Below are positions 24,784 through 33,357 of a stretch of DNA of 41,566 nucleotides, piece after piece. The stretch comes from Chloroflexota bacterium (GTDB lineage Bacteria; Chloroflexota; Anaerolineae; Aggregatilineales; Phototrophicaceae), in assembly GCA_028875245.1 (NCBI GenBank), contig JAPPEU010000060.1, positions 1 to 41,566 on the forward strand, written 5' to 3'. Position numbers and translations under genes: made by a program. The notes under the pieces are model-generated. The model was not told where the DNA came from. It did not search any database and was given only the letters and a program-made list of their open reading frames with translations. The stretch's first letter is position 1. The number at the start of each line of letters is the position of its first letter.

Positions 24784-25878
24784 TCATGGCCGCCAGATCG
24801 CCGCTTCGATGAAGCGCTCGCCGTCGCCATCGGGCCGATGATTGATATAATAGGCGGCGACCATCGTCCCGTCATCAAGCGCCGCCGCGCGCACATAACC
24901 CATATCCCAATTCGCGCCGCCGCCCCGCAAGACGATATCATCACTCCAGCTCGCTCCCTCGTCAGCGCTGATCCGCGCGCAGATATTGTAAGCGTCGCGA
25001 TCCCCGTACATCAGCAGCAGGCGTCCATCGTGAAGCTGTTGCAAGCAGGGCGGGTTGCCGGCGTGTCCCGGCTTGCGAAATTCGACCGGGCGATTCAAGA
25101 AGCGCCAGGTGCGGCCGCCGTCATCGGAGGCGTAAAGGTCGATCCAGCTATAGCCGCGCGCGCCTTTACGACAGCGCAGCGCGCTCAAGACAGGCCCGCC
25201 GTCCAATTGCAGCGAGGCGGGCATCGTGGCGAAATCGCCTTTTCCGCTCGGCTCCTCGCCCACCTCCGCCAGCAGCTCAAAACTCATGCCGCCATCGTCA
25301 GTGCGCACACAGAGCGTCTTGCCTTCTTCGCCATCGCCTTTGTTGACGCTCAGGAAGAAGAGCGCCGAATGCGCGCCCTCAACAATAGTGTCCGTGCGCG
25401 CGGCGATGCCGGCCGTCCCGAACATGGGCAGCCTGTAGGGCCCTTCCCAGCTGCGACAGCGGTCGTATGACAGGTAAAAGAAGGAAAAAACACCGCGCTT
25501 CAGTCCGGTGCGCCCGACCATCAAAGCGAAATCGGGATGCTGGAATAAGAGCGGCTCGGGCGGAACCGGGGCCGTCGTCGCGCTCATGACCTCCGCCAGG
25601 CGCAAGCCCGCGTTCATGTGCTCATCAGCCGACAAACCGCGTCCATCCGGGCGCGCCCCATTGAACTCTTCCAGCTGCCAGGTCGCGCCCCGGTCGCGGC
25701 TGCGCGCCTGCATATTGACGACCGGCTGGCTTTTGTCGATGGCATGGCCGCGCTCGACCGTCTTAAGCGCGCCGACGGTGAAGCCGACGACAATCTCATC
25801 GCCCCAATGCCACATGCCATAATTGGCCGGCCAGCCGGCGAAGCGCCCGGGCTCGTGAAAGACGGTGACATGGCGCAT
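24784..25878 (-). CDS. BNR/Asp-box repeat protein (sialidase-like beta-propeller)
   Basis: A 364-residue six-bladed sialidase-fold protein. Five Asp-box-like motifs are visible: SRDRGATW (60-67), SYDRCRSW (137-144), RTDDGGMSF (192-200), SDDGGRTW (251-258) and SADEGASW (304-311). It may be an exo-sialidase or another glycoside-binding propeller; the Arg triad and nucleophile Tyr/Glu of true sialidases cannot be assigned by eye. There is no signal peptide. ATG 25878 has GGAG 8 bases upstream and lies 2 bases after the stop of the DinB-like gene, so they form an operon. It fits the window's theme of modified-glycan use. Confidence 0.85.
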   Translation of the reverse strand: MRHVTVFHEPGRFAGWPANYGMWHWGDEIVVGFTVGALKTVERGHAIDKSQPVVNMQARSRDRGATWQLEEFNGARPDGRGLSADEHMNAGLRLAEVMSATTAPVPPEPLLFQHPDFALMVGRTGLKRGVFSFFYLSYDRCRSWEGPYRLPMFGTAGIAARTDTIVEGAHSALFFLSVNKGDGEEGKTLCVRTDDGGMSFELLAEVGEEPSGKGDFATMPASLQLDGGPVLSALRCRKGARGYSWIDLYASDDGGRTWRFLNRPVEFRKPGHAGNPPCLQQLHDGRLLLMYGDRDAYNICARISADEGASWSDDIVLRGGGANWDMGYVRAAALDDGTMVAAYYINHRPDGDGERFIEAAIWRP

Positions 25879-25880
25879 GA

Positions 25881-26354
25881 TCAGGACTCCCAATGGCACA
25901 TCATTTGACGGATTTCGCCGAGGTGGTAGGCGCTGTGCGCGATGATGCCGAGCATGGATGACAATTCCGTGATGCCCTGCCATTCATCAGCATTATCGAG
26001 ATGACCCTTGATGCGCTCGTATGTCGCCTTCAGGTCCGCGATCTGCGCTTCCCACTCGGCATCGTTGACCGCGCTGACCTCGTCCCAAATTTGCTCCCAA
26101 TTGACGTAGCTCAGGTCGCGCCCGAACATGCGGTCTTCCAGCACCTCCAGGTAGTAGCGCGTGTGCGCGACATGGGCGGCGATGGTGGCGCAGTTTCCCA
26201 TTGGCTGGGAGGCTTGGGCGGCGGAGATCTCGGCCAGTGTCTCGAAGAGGGACGTGCCCGGGTCGAGGTAGGCGCCCTGGACGCTTTCGAAGGTTTCCGT
26301 CAGCAGGAAACGGAATCCCGCCGCGACTTCGCTGATGGCGATTTGATTGGGCAT
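25881..26354 (-). CDS. DinB-like four-helix-bundle protein
   Basis: A 157-residue DinB/YfiT-type protein, a family of small four-helix proteins that often bind a metal through three His and include thiol-dependent transferases. The likely ligands are His in IAAHVAH (61 or 64) and the pair in AHSAYHLGEIRQ (H140, H144). It is probably cytoplasmic. The ATG has GGAG 7 bases upstream. It follows the large methylase gene by 12 bp and precedes the BNR gene by 2 bp. The function is unknown beyond the family. Confidence 0.85.
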   Translation of the reverse strand: MPNQIAISEVAAGFRFLLTETFESVQGAYLDPGTSLFETLAEISAAQASQPMGNCATIAAHVAHTRYYLEVLEDRMFGRDLSYVNWEQIWDEVSAVNDAEWEAQIADLKATYERIKGHLDNADEWQGITELSSMLGIIAHSAYHLGEIRQMMCHWES

Positions 26355-26366
26355 TTTCGGTCTCCT

Positions 26367-29327
26367 CTATGTCTTGCTGCCTCGAATTGAAGGCTCGCGG
26401 CAGAGCTTGTGGCGCAGAATGTCCAGCGGACCGCCGTCGGCGAGGATGGCATCGGGCAGGTCGAGCACTTCGCTGTAGAAGCGGCGGTCGAGCAGCTTGC
26501 GGTTCTCGTCGATGTCGAGCTCGTGCAGGGGCTTGAGCGGCAGTTGGCAGGTCTCGTCGAAGATTTTGGCGGCTCGGGCGAGTTGGTCGGCGGAGAGGGC
26601 GGTGACGTCGAGGATGGGGAGGGTGGCTAGGGTTGTTTTGGTCAAAATACCACGGCCTGGGTGCTGTTTCGATGAATGCCACCAGAACATTAACAAGGCA
26701 AGCGTTGTGTTTCCCCAAAGCACAAGCACCTTCTCTTGGTCTACAGACGGTAACTGAATGGAAATCCAGGCTCGTCCTCCGATGGTTTTTACTTCGGTAA
26801 ATTGCATCGCAGTAGATTGACCGTTAAATCCGAAATCCAGATTCGAATGGCAATGTGATGCAGTCAGAAAAACCTCCGCGGCCTTTTCGTCAATGGCGGA
26901 TTGCTCTGCCGCGGAACCGACATGGCGCGGTATCCCTTCGCGATCCGCTTCAAATACAATTGTGCGCTCTCGGATATTATGATGCGCCCACAAAACCGGA
27001 TAGGTAGGTACGCCGTCAGGGCGTAACTGCCTGATTTCTAAAGGTCCCCGAATTGAACCATCGGGATTAGTGCCATTAATATCTCGATGGACAGGCCCAA
27101 GCTCCCCAATTTGACTGACGGTGGTAATTGAGATTGTTACGGGCCTGGTCTGCCGAGGCAACCAGACTTGACGATTTGCTGACAAATGATAAGTGCTCTG
27201 CGCCAAAGAGAAATCGACAATCCGCGCCAGTTTCCAGCCGCCTGATTTCGGCAAAGGCGCGTCTATCGCTTGGCCGACTATTTCGTTGCCGAGTGTAATA
27301 TGCGTCCCGCCGACGGGGTTGCCTTCTAATCGTCGGATTGCCTTGTCTTTGATTAGCTCTCTGATACGATTGGCGATCTTTACACTGAAAGCGGGATGTT
27401 GTGGGGATTCCTCGAGTACGACAAAAGTCGCCCGAGTTTGTCTTTCCCCATTGCGCTTGCCGATGACCAAGCACTCGCCCATGCTAGTATCGGCCGAGAA
27501 AGAAATTGCCTTATTGTTACTCCCAGCTATTGAAATCAAAATGAGATTCTCGTAGGACTCGGATAAGCGAACGCGGCATTTTTCCCACGATGATCCGGTC
27601 ATAAGCGACAGCGGCATCACGAGCGCCAACATCCCGTCTTTAGCTAGTTTGCGGTCGGCCAGCGCCAGAAAAATCGAAGCCTGCCCGGCATTGCCATGTG
27701 CGATCGTCCCTTTTGTTAGTTTTCGAGCGGCTTCGGACATCGCTTTCTGTTCTACGGCGCTTGATCCAAAAGCGGCGAACATTGGATTTGGCACGTTTTC
27801 ATGTCGGCCTTCATGATTGGTTGGCCGCGTGAAAGGCGGATTCATAATCACCAAATCAAAAGAGACGTGCGGCGCGTATCGCCAGGCTTCTCGTTCTTCT
27901 TCGCCCAGGCTTTCAGAGGCTTTGGCCGTGATTTCCGAGCCTTTTAGCAACGCCAAATCGCGCAGCAAGTCGATTGCGCCAAGTGCGACTGTACCGTCTG
28001 GTTGCACACCATAGCGCAATGTAAAGATGCGACCTCCTTGATATTGAACGGTAGGATGCGCGCCTGAAAGCATAGAAGCGGTTAAGTGAGCGGCGGCCGG
28101 CAGGATGTCACAGCCCAAGATCACGTTTTCAATCATCTCGGCGTGAATGGCGGCAGCGTTTCCGCCATGCAATTCATGGAGTTGGCTGATTCGTTGGTAT
28201 GCCGTCGATAGCAGCGTCCCAGTGCCGCAAGCGAAATCGCCGATGCGCAGGGATGTCACTGCATCGGGATCTGCCCAGTCGTCATTATTTAGCAAACTAT
28301 CTTCATTGATCGCCAGTCCGACCAAAAGCGCGGCTGAAGCAGGTTTGGTATAAAATGCGGCGAGAAACTTGCGATCGGCGATGAGCTTCTGAAACACGGC
28401 GCCGGTCAAATCATGCGAGCGCAGCAAATTGTTGCGCATTAAGCCACGCGCTGTAAGAACCAGTTGGTCAACTAGCGAATAGCTCAGCGGAGTTGGGATT
28501 TCCCTGAGCATCCGCCGCGATATATCGAAGATGGGCCAATAATTCACTTCGAGGATTTTCCGCCACTCGCGCAAGATATCGGCTTTTTGCAAGCCGTCAG
28601 GCTCGTCTTCTAATTTGTCAAGCGAACGCACGCGCTCCAATTCGCCACTTCCGCCAGCAAGATGTTCATGGAACAAAAACGCGTTAATCAAAATTGTCAT
28701 TGCCATCCGCCGCGTCTGGGTACTGTCCTGTTGATGCAATGCCGCTGCGATTCGTTTGATCGCACCTAGATGGCTTTTCGATATGTTATTCAAGTGATAT
28801 GCCGCTGCGTTGACGCCGACCTCCAAGATGGTCGCCGCTTCGTCGACAAGAAATGAAGGCATGGTCGCCGACTGCGCTAGTACCGACAATTCACGGATGC
28901 CGCCGTTCAGCCAGCCGCTATTGGGTCGGCGCGTGAAATTCTCGGGACCGCGCCCGGCAAAATGAGCGAATTCCATATCTCTTGAGGCAAGGATGGTCTC
29001 CCGCAACATATCGCCTTGCGCCTCTCGCAGTCGTGGCGGCAGGCGCAGGGCAATGGTGGACACGATCGTTTCATCAGAACCGCTCAATGTTTTGCCCAAT
29101 CTCGACAGCGTTTCTTCCTCGACTGTTTGCGTGGGAAGAATCTCCGTTTCGATGACGACTGGCGCAGTATAAGGCTCCGCAATCAATATGTCGGGTCGAC
29201 GCAAGCTTGCTCCGGCTAGCAGCCCCGTCGTCTCGGAGCGCACAACTTCCGAGCCCCGCCAAGCCCAGCGCGTCCCCCGCAGCAGTTCCGCAATTGCGTC
29301 GTTTATAGTGTGTTCAGTCGTTGCCAT
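26367..29327 (-). CDS. Large gamma-class N6-adenine DNA methyltransferase
   Basis: A 986-residue DNA methylase of the N-6 family. FYTKP (325-329) before DFACGTGTLL (motif I, 364-373) and NPPF (motif IV, 496-499) gives the gamma-class order. The C-terminal ~400 residues look like a target-recognition region. The N-terminus has RRPDILI (43-49) and PVVIETE (56-62), reminiscent of a PD-(D/E)XK core, but the Lys is replaced by Glu, so a nuclease is unproven; an intact version would make it Type IIG-like. The gene is more A+T-rich than the neighbouring operons. No restriction or specificity subunit is adjacent; DinB-like and BNR genes follow on the same strand. Confidence 0.88.
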   Translation of the reverse strand: MATTEHTINDAIAELLRGTRWAWRGSEVVRSETTGLLAGASLRRPDILIAEPYTAPVVIETEILPTQTVEEETLSRLGKTLSGSDETIVSTIALRLPPRLREAQGDMLRETILASRDMEFAHFAGRGPENFTRRPNSGWLNGGIRELSVLAQSATMPSFLVDEAATILEVGVNAAAYHLNNISKSHLGAIKRIAAALHQQDSTQTRRMAMTILINAFLFHEHLAGGSGELERVRSLDKLEDEPDGLQKADILREWRKILEVNYWPIFDISRRMLREIPTPLSYSLVDQLVLTARGLMRNNLLRSHDLTGAVFQKLIADRKFLAAFYTKPASAALLVGLAINEDSLLNNDDWADPDAVTSLRIGDFACGTGTLLSTAYQRISQLHELHGGNAAAIHAEMIENVILGCDILPAAAHLTASMLSGAHPTVQYQGGRIFTLRYGVQPDGTVALGAIDLLRDLALLKGSEITAKASESLGEEEREAWRYAPHVSFDLVIMNPPFTRPTNHEGRHENVPNPMFAAFGSSAVEQKAMSEAARKLTKGTIAHGNAGQASIFLALADRKLAKDGMLALVMPLSLMTGSSWEKCRVRLSESYENLILISIAGSNNKAISFSADTSMGECLVIGKRNGERQTRATFVVLEESPQHPAFSVKIANRIRELIKDKAIRRLEGNPVGGTHITLGNEIVGQAIDAPLPKSGGWKLARIVDFSLAQSTYHLSANRQVWLPRQTRPVTISITTVSQIGELGPVHRDINGTNPDGSIRGPLEIRQLRPDGVPTYPVLWAHHNIRERTIVFEADREGIPRHVGSAAEQSAIDEKAAEVFLTASHCHSNLDFGFNGQSTAMQFTEVKTIGGRAWISIQLPSVDQEKVLVLWGNTTLALLMFWWHSSKQHPGRGILTKTTLATLPILDVTALSADQLARAAKIFDETCQLPLKPLHELDIDENRKLLDRRFYSEVLDLPDAILADGGPLDILRHKLCREPSIRGSKT

Positions 29328-29493
29328 GCCTCTGCGCTCAAATCCAAGAAAAGGCTCTCAACCTATTCTACAAAGCAGAACCACTTGCAAACAGCCACAG
29401 CCCTTCTATTATAATGTTGATGCCAGCGCAAGACTTCGTTCACACTTGTCGGATAGGCTGTAGTTGAGCCATGAAACGAAAGGGAGGCGCGAC

Positions 29494-29949
29494 ATGCAAG
29501 GTGAAAAGATCAAAAAGAGCGAGGCGGAATGGCGCCGCGAGCTCAGCCCGGAACAGTATGCCGTCCTGCGCCAACAGGCGACCGAGCGCCCCTTCAGCGG
29601 CAAGTACGTCAACAGCAAAGCCGCCGGCGTCTATGCCTGCGCCGCCTGCGGCCAGGAGCTGTTCTCCTCGGCGACCAAGTACAACTCCATGAGCGGCTGG
29701 CCCAGCTTTTGGGATGTCGTCGATGATGGCAATGTCTCGCTGCATGAAGACCGCAGCCACGGCATGCGGCGCGTCGAGGTGGTCTGCAATCGCTGTGATT
29801 CGCATCTGGGGCATGTCTTTGATGATGGCCCGCGCGACAAGACCGGCCTGCGCTACTGCATCAACTCCTGCGCCCTCGACTTGAAGGAATCTGCGCCCCA
29901 ATCCCCCAGCCCCTTCCTCCAGAACGAGGGAAGGGGAGCAACGAGTTAG
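29494..29949 (+). CDS. msrB: Peptide-methionine (R)-S-oxide reductase
   Basis: A 151-residue MsrB that reduces methionine-R-sulfoxide in proteins. Structural zinc ligands are CAAC (C49, C52) and CNRC (C98, C101); SGWPSFW (67-73) and the catalytic C122 in RYCINS are conserved. ATG 29494 has GGGAGG 6 bases upstream, which decides the start over an ATG at 29464. There is no signal peptide. The core ends at about residue 131; the last ~18 residues (from SAPQSPSPF) are encoded by a C-rich hairpin element (29895-29946) that looks inserted over the original 3' end. A thioesterase gene follows. Confidence 0.95.
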   Translation: MQGEKIKKSEAEWRRELSPEQYAVLRQQATERPFSGKYVNSKAAGVYACAACGQELFSSATKYNSMSGWPSFWDVVDDGNVSLHEDRSHGMRRVEVVCNRCDSHLGHVFDDGPRDKTGLRYCINSCALDLKESAPQSPSPFLQNEGRGATS

Positions 29950-30013
29950 AAAGGCGATGTTGGCGACGAAAGTCCCTCCCTCTTTATGGGGGAGGGATTT
30001 AGGGTGGGGGCAA
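29895..30013. repeat. Two C-rich hairpin elements spanning msrB 3' end and intergenic gap
   Basis: First element: CCCCAATCCCCCAGCCCCTT, with CCCCTTCCTC pairing to GAGGGAAGGGG (to 29938), read through as the MsrB tail. Second element (about 29968-30013): AGTCCCTCCCTCTTTATGGG followed by GGAGGGATTTAGGGTGGGGG, a hairpin of CCCTCCC and GGGAGGG. Its G-rich end immediately precedes the thioesterase ATG and provides the Shine-Dalgarno-like sequence. Confidence 0.65.
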
Positions 30014-30015
30014 CC

Positions 30016-30459
30016 ATGAACCCCAAAGACGAACGGCGCGAACACTACCGACACAGCCGCCCAATCCCGACGCGCTGGCGCGACAATGATGTTTACCACC
30101 ACATCAACAACGTCATCTATTACGAATTCTTCGACACCGTCATCAACGGTTATCTAATGGAGGCGGGCGGGCTGGACTTCAGCGCCGGCGAGCAGGTCGG
30201 CTTCGCTGTCGAGACGCATTGCCAATTCCTGAAGCCGGTGCGATTTCCCGATGTCGTCGACGCCTGCCTGCGCGTCGGGAAGCTGGGCAATTCCAGCGTC
30301 CGCTACGAGATCGGCATTTTCAAGCGCGGCGATGCCGAGCCGGCGGCGGTCGGCTATTTTGTGCATGTCTTCGTCGACCGGCTGACCGGGAAGCCGATGC
30401 GGATTAGCGGGCGGCTGCGGGCGGCGATGGAAGCTTTGCTCGTTGTAAGCAGGCCCTAA
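30016..30459 (+). CDS. Acyl-CoA thioesterase, 4HBT hotdog fold
   Basis: A 147-residue hotdog-fold thioesterase. TRWRDNDVYHHINNVIYYEFFD (19-40) is the 4-hydroxybenzoyl-CoA-thioesterase-type active-site helix region, with D23 or D25 as the likely catalytic acid. It probably hydrolyses an acyl-CoA in the cytoplasm; the chain is unknown. ATG 30016 has a G-run 5 bases upstream supplied by the repeat element before it. The TAA stop (30457-30459) interlocks with the TAG of the convergent livF-type gene (30456-30458), so the two genes end on one another. Confidence 0.88.
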   Translation: MNPKDERREHYRHSRPIPTRWRDNDVYHHINNVIYYEFFDTVINGYLMEAGGLDFSAGEQVGFAVETHCQFLKPVRFPDVVDACLRVGKLGNSSVRYEIGIFKRGDAEPAAVGYFVHVFVDRLTGKPMRISGRLRAAMEALLVVSRP

Positions 30460-31160
30460 TGCACGCCGAGGTAGCCCTTGATCGTCTCCTCGTCACTTAA
30501 GCATTCTTCCGCGCTGCCCTGGAAAACCAAGATCCCCTCGCGCAGGACGAAAGCATAATCGCAGTATTGCAGGACGCGGCGCGCGTTCTGCTCGACCACA
30601 ACCAGCGTGATGCCCTGTTGTCGCAATTCCACCAGGATGTTGAAGACATCTGTGGCGATGGCGGGCGCCAGGCCCGCGCTCGGCTCATCCAGCAGCATGA
30701 TTGTCGGCTTGCTGAGCCAGGCGATGGCGATGGCCAGCATCTGATGTTCGCCGCCGCTCAGGGTGACGGCGCGCTGTGACCCCCGGCGGCCCAGAATGGG
30801 GAAGATGTCCAGCAGTTCTTTCAGCGCGGTCGGGCGCTCCGCCTTGGGCAAGCTGCGCACGCCGAGCTGCAGGTTTTCCCGAACGGTCAATTCGCCGAAG
30901 ATGTTATCGCGCTGCGGCACGTGGGCGATGCCCAGGCGGGGGATATCTTCTGTCGGCGTGCCGATCAGCTCCCGTCCCTTCAATTGAATCGAACCGCCGA
31001 AGACCCGGTTGAGCCCCATTATCGCCTTCATGAGCGTGCTCTTGCCGGAACCGTTGGGCCCCAGCACAACGCTGAACTGCTGCTCGGCGAAACTCAGGCT
31101 GAGATCTTGCAGGATTTCCAGCTTGCCGTATCCGGCCGTCAGATTGTTGATGGTGATCAT
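30456..31160 (-). CDS. livF: Branched-chain amino-acid-type ABC ATPase (LivF)
   Basis: A 234-residue LivF-type ATPase. Walker A GPNGSGKST, Q-loop in HVPQRDN, signature LSGGEHQMLAIA, Walker B IMLLDEPSAGLAP and the switch His region VVEQNARR are present; the Q/N in place of the switch His is usual for this subfamily. It pairs with the LivG-type ATPase upstream and drives the LivH/LivM permeases. A 121-bp gap with a palindromic element separates it from livG. Confidence 0.92.
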   Translation of the reverse strand: MITINNLTAGYGKLEILQDLSLSFAEQQFSVVLGPNGSGKSTLMKAIMGLNRVFGGSIQLKGRELIGTPTEDIPRLGIAHVPQRDNIFGELTVRENLQLGVRSLPKAERPTALKELLDIFPILGRRGSQRAVTLSGGEHQMLAIAIAWLSKPTIMLLDEPSAGLAPAIATDVFNILVELRQQGITLVVVEQNARRVLQYCDYAFVLREGILVFQGSAEECLSDEETIKGYLGVH

Positions 31161-31188
31161 GTCGACGTTTCTTTAGTGTGTTCTGGTT

Positions 31189-31259
31189 GCAGGGGGGACG
31201 CGGTGACTCGCCCGATTACCTGCGCGCGCCTGACGGGCGGCCCACTGGCTCCCCCTACT
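31189..31259. repeat. TGTAGGGGCG-type palindromic element between livG and livF
   Basis: Starts GCAGGGGGGACGCGGTGACT then CGCCC, and ends GGGCGGCCCACTGGCTCCCC then CTACT, so both outer hairpins are partly preserved. It lies inside the liv operon. Confidence 0.5.
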
Positions 31260-31281
31260 CATGGTAGCTAGCGTGCGTCGT

Positions 31282-32040
31282 TTACTCCCCAAAATAGACC
31301 TCGCGCACGGTGGCGTGGTTGGCGATCTCGGCGACTGACCCCTCGGCCAGCAAATTGCCCAGGTGCATCACGTAAACAGTGTCGGCGAAATCAAAGAGAA
31401 TCTCCAGCCGGTGCTCGACGATCAAGAAGGTGATGCCATGCTCCCGGCGCAGGCGCGCGATCTGTTCAAAGATCTCGTAGGCAAGTTTGGGCGCGACGCC
31501 GGCGGTCGGCTCATCGAGCAGCAGCAGCTTGGGCTGCCCCATAAGCGAACGGGCGATCTCCAGCAATTTCATCTGCCCGCCCGAAAGATCGGAAGCCAGC
31601 GTGTCATATTGCTGCAGCAGCTGAACCTGCTCCAGCACGGCCAGCGCCCTCTCCGCATGCTTCGCTTCTTCATTGTGCCAGGTTCGCCACCAGGGAGCGT
31701 ACCAAGGGCCTTCGCCTCTCTGATTCTTGACCGGCAGCAGCATATTGTCGAGGACTGTCAACTTCAAGTAGAGCGCCGGTTCCTGGTAGCCGCGGGCGAT
31801 GCCTAACTTAAACACCGCGTCGGGCGGCAGATCGCTGATGTCGTCGCCGGCGAAAATGACACGGCCGGCGCTGCGCTGGGTGGCGCCGGCGATCAGATTG
31901 ATCAGCGTGCTTTTGCCCGAGCCGTTGGGGCCGATCAAACCGATGATGGCGCCTTCCGGCACCGTCAGCGAGACATCGTCGACAGCGCGCAGCCCGCCGT
32001 AATCCTTGCGCAGATTCCTTAGTTCGAGAAGGGCTGTCAT
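31282..32040 (-). CDS. livG: Branched-chain amino-acid-type ABC ATPase (LivG)
   Basis: A 252-residue LivG-type ATPase with Walker A GPNGSGKSTLINLIAG, signature LSGGQMKLLEIA, Walker B LLLLDEPTAGVAP, and switch region IVEHRLEI. The start at ATG 32040 begins MTALLELRNLRKDYGG, the usual LivG N-terminus; an upstream in-frame ATG at 32094 lies in the intergenic repeat region and is unlikely. It works with LivF below and LivM/LivH above. Confidence 0.92.
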   Translation of the reverse strand: MTALLELRNLRKDYGGLRAVDDVSLTVPEGAIIGLIGPNGSGKSTLINLIAGATQRSAGRVIFAGDDISDLPPDAVFKLGIARGYQEPALYLKLTVLDNMLLPVKNQRGEGPWYAPWWRTWHNEEAKHAERALAVLEQVQLLQQYDTLASDLSGGQMKLLEIARSLMGQPKLLLLDEPTAGVAPKLAYEIFEQIARLRREHGITFLIVEHRLEILFDFADTVYVMHLGNLLAEGSVAEIANHATVREVYFGE

Positions 32041-32119
32041 TATCTCAGCGCCTTGGTAGCGTGTAGACACACGCGCGGTATAACCGCCGCCCACGCAAAA
32101 TACCTTGTATTACGCAGCG

Positions 32120-32258
32120 TCTTGCTCCCCTCCTTGATGCTTCGGGGAGGGGCCGGGGGTGGGTTGGCTGACCGCAACGTAAACAGGGGCGACCTATCAG
32201 GTTGCCCGATAGCGCATTCCCAATTGAAAGGCGGGCGACCCAATGGCTCGCCCCTGCA
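32120..32258. repeat. C/G-rich hairpin plus TGTAGGGGCG-type element between livM and livG
   Basis: CCCCTCC...GGGGAGGGG (about 32127-32153) is followed by CCGGGGGTGGG, the C-rich hairpin family. From 32184, AGGGGCGACCTATCAGGTTG then CCC and GGGCGACCCAATGGCTCGCC then CCTG give the two hairpins of the other family. No gene lies in 32041-32301. Confidence 0.6.
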
Positions 32259-32301
32259 AATCTCGACGCCGACGCGGAGCTAGAGCTCATAGCGGATTCG
32301 C

Positions 32302-33357
32302 CTATCGACCGATAAGTCCTTTGGCCACATCGTGCGCGTTGGTCGTCAAGCGCGATTCGGGCAGCAGCCCGCCCGGGCGGTTGCGCAGCATCCAAATCAA
32401 AATGAGGCCAAAAGCGATGAAACGCACGTAGTTAAATTCAAGCTCCGAGCCACTCATGTTCAAGGCGATGGCGCCGATCTGGGTGAAGCGGTCCAGCAGG
32501 GCGATGAGCAAAGCGCCCAGCAAAGCGCCGCGATTGTTGCCGATCCCGCCGAGCACCACCATCACCCAAACATCCAAGGTCAGGTTGACGACATAATCGT
32601 TGGTGTTGACGAAGCCGGTGTTCAGCGCGAATAGCGCGCCCCCGATAGCGGCGATCACGGAGCCCACCGCCATGATCTGAGCGCGCGCCAGCGAGACGCC
32701 TTTGCCCAGGCCGCGCGTGATGTCTTCATCTTCACGCAAGCCTTTCAGCATGCGGCCGTAGGGCGAGTGGATGAGCCGCTGACTGTAGACATAGGCGAGC
32801 AGCGCCAGGGCCAGCGCCAGCAGCATGAAGAGCAGCGCGCTGGACCGCGGATCTTCAACAAAATAAAAGGGCTGCGCCACGCCCGAAATCCCATTGTGCG
32901 AGCAGATGAAATCGTCAGCGCCGCGCACGACGATGCGCACGGTCTCGCCGCCGACCAGCAGCACGAGCGCCAGGAACCATTCTTCCTTGAGCCGCAGCGT
33001 GATGTACGACACCGCGAAGCCGACGGCGCCGGCGACAGCCGCGGCAATCAGAAAGGTCAAAGCCAGGTTGATGAAACCGGCGGCTGGCTGGCTCGCCATG
33101 ATTTCAGAACGCAATTGCAGCGCGCCGCCCATGGTGGGTCCACAGGGGTGGATGGCTTCAAAGCCGGCCAGCAGCGGCAGGGTGCGGGTATAGGTGATGC
33201 CGGCCGTGTAAGCGCCGATCGAAATAAAAAGCGCCTTGCCGAAGTTGGGTACGCCGGCCACGCCGTATTCCAGATTCAGGCTGATCGCCATCAGCGAATA
33301 TATGCCGAAGAGCGTCAACACGGCGACGGCGGTCGCGCCGATGTCGATGTTGATCAT
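32302..33357 (-). CDS. livM: Branched-chain amino-acid-type ABC permease (LivM)
   Basis: A 351-residue LivM-type inner-membrane permease with about 8-10 hydrophobic spans, for example MAISLNLEYGVAGVPNFGKA and VMVVLGGIGNNRGALLGALL, both characteristic of the family. ATG 33357 overlaps the livH stop as ATGA, so translation is coupled. A periplasmic loop of about 40 residues after TM3 includes IHPCGPTMG. It pairs with LivH. Confidence 0.92.
   Translation of the reverse strand: MINIDIGATAVAVLTLFGIYSLMAISLNLEYGVAGVPNFGKALFISIGAYTAGITYTRTLPLLAGFEAIHPCGPTMGGALQLRSEIMASQPAAGFINLALTFLIAAAVAGAVGFAVSYITLRLKEEWFLALVLLVGGETVRIVVRGADDFICSHNGISGVAQPFYFVEDPRSSALLFMLLALALALLAYVYSQRLIHSPYGRMLKGLREDEDITRGLGKGVSLARAQIMAVGSVIAAIGGALFALNTGFVNTNDYVVNLTLDVWVMVVLGGIGNNRGALLGALLIALLDRFTQIGAIALNMSGSELEFNYVRFIAFGLILIWMLRNRPGGLLPESRLTTNAHDVAKGLIGR

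Noticed and set aside
24534..24944. Minus-strand frame beyond the BNR-repeat gene stop
   Set aside because: No family features, Arg-rich translation typical of shifted G+C-rich sequence, and overlap with the BNR gene.
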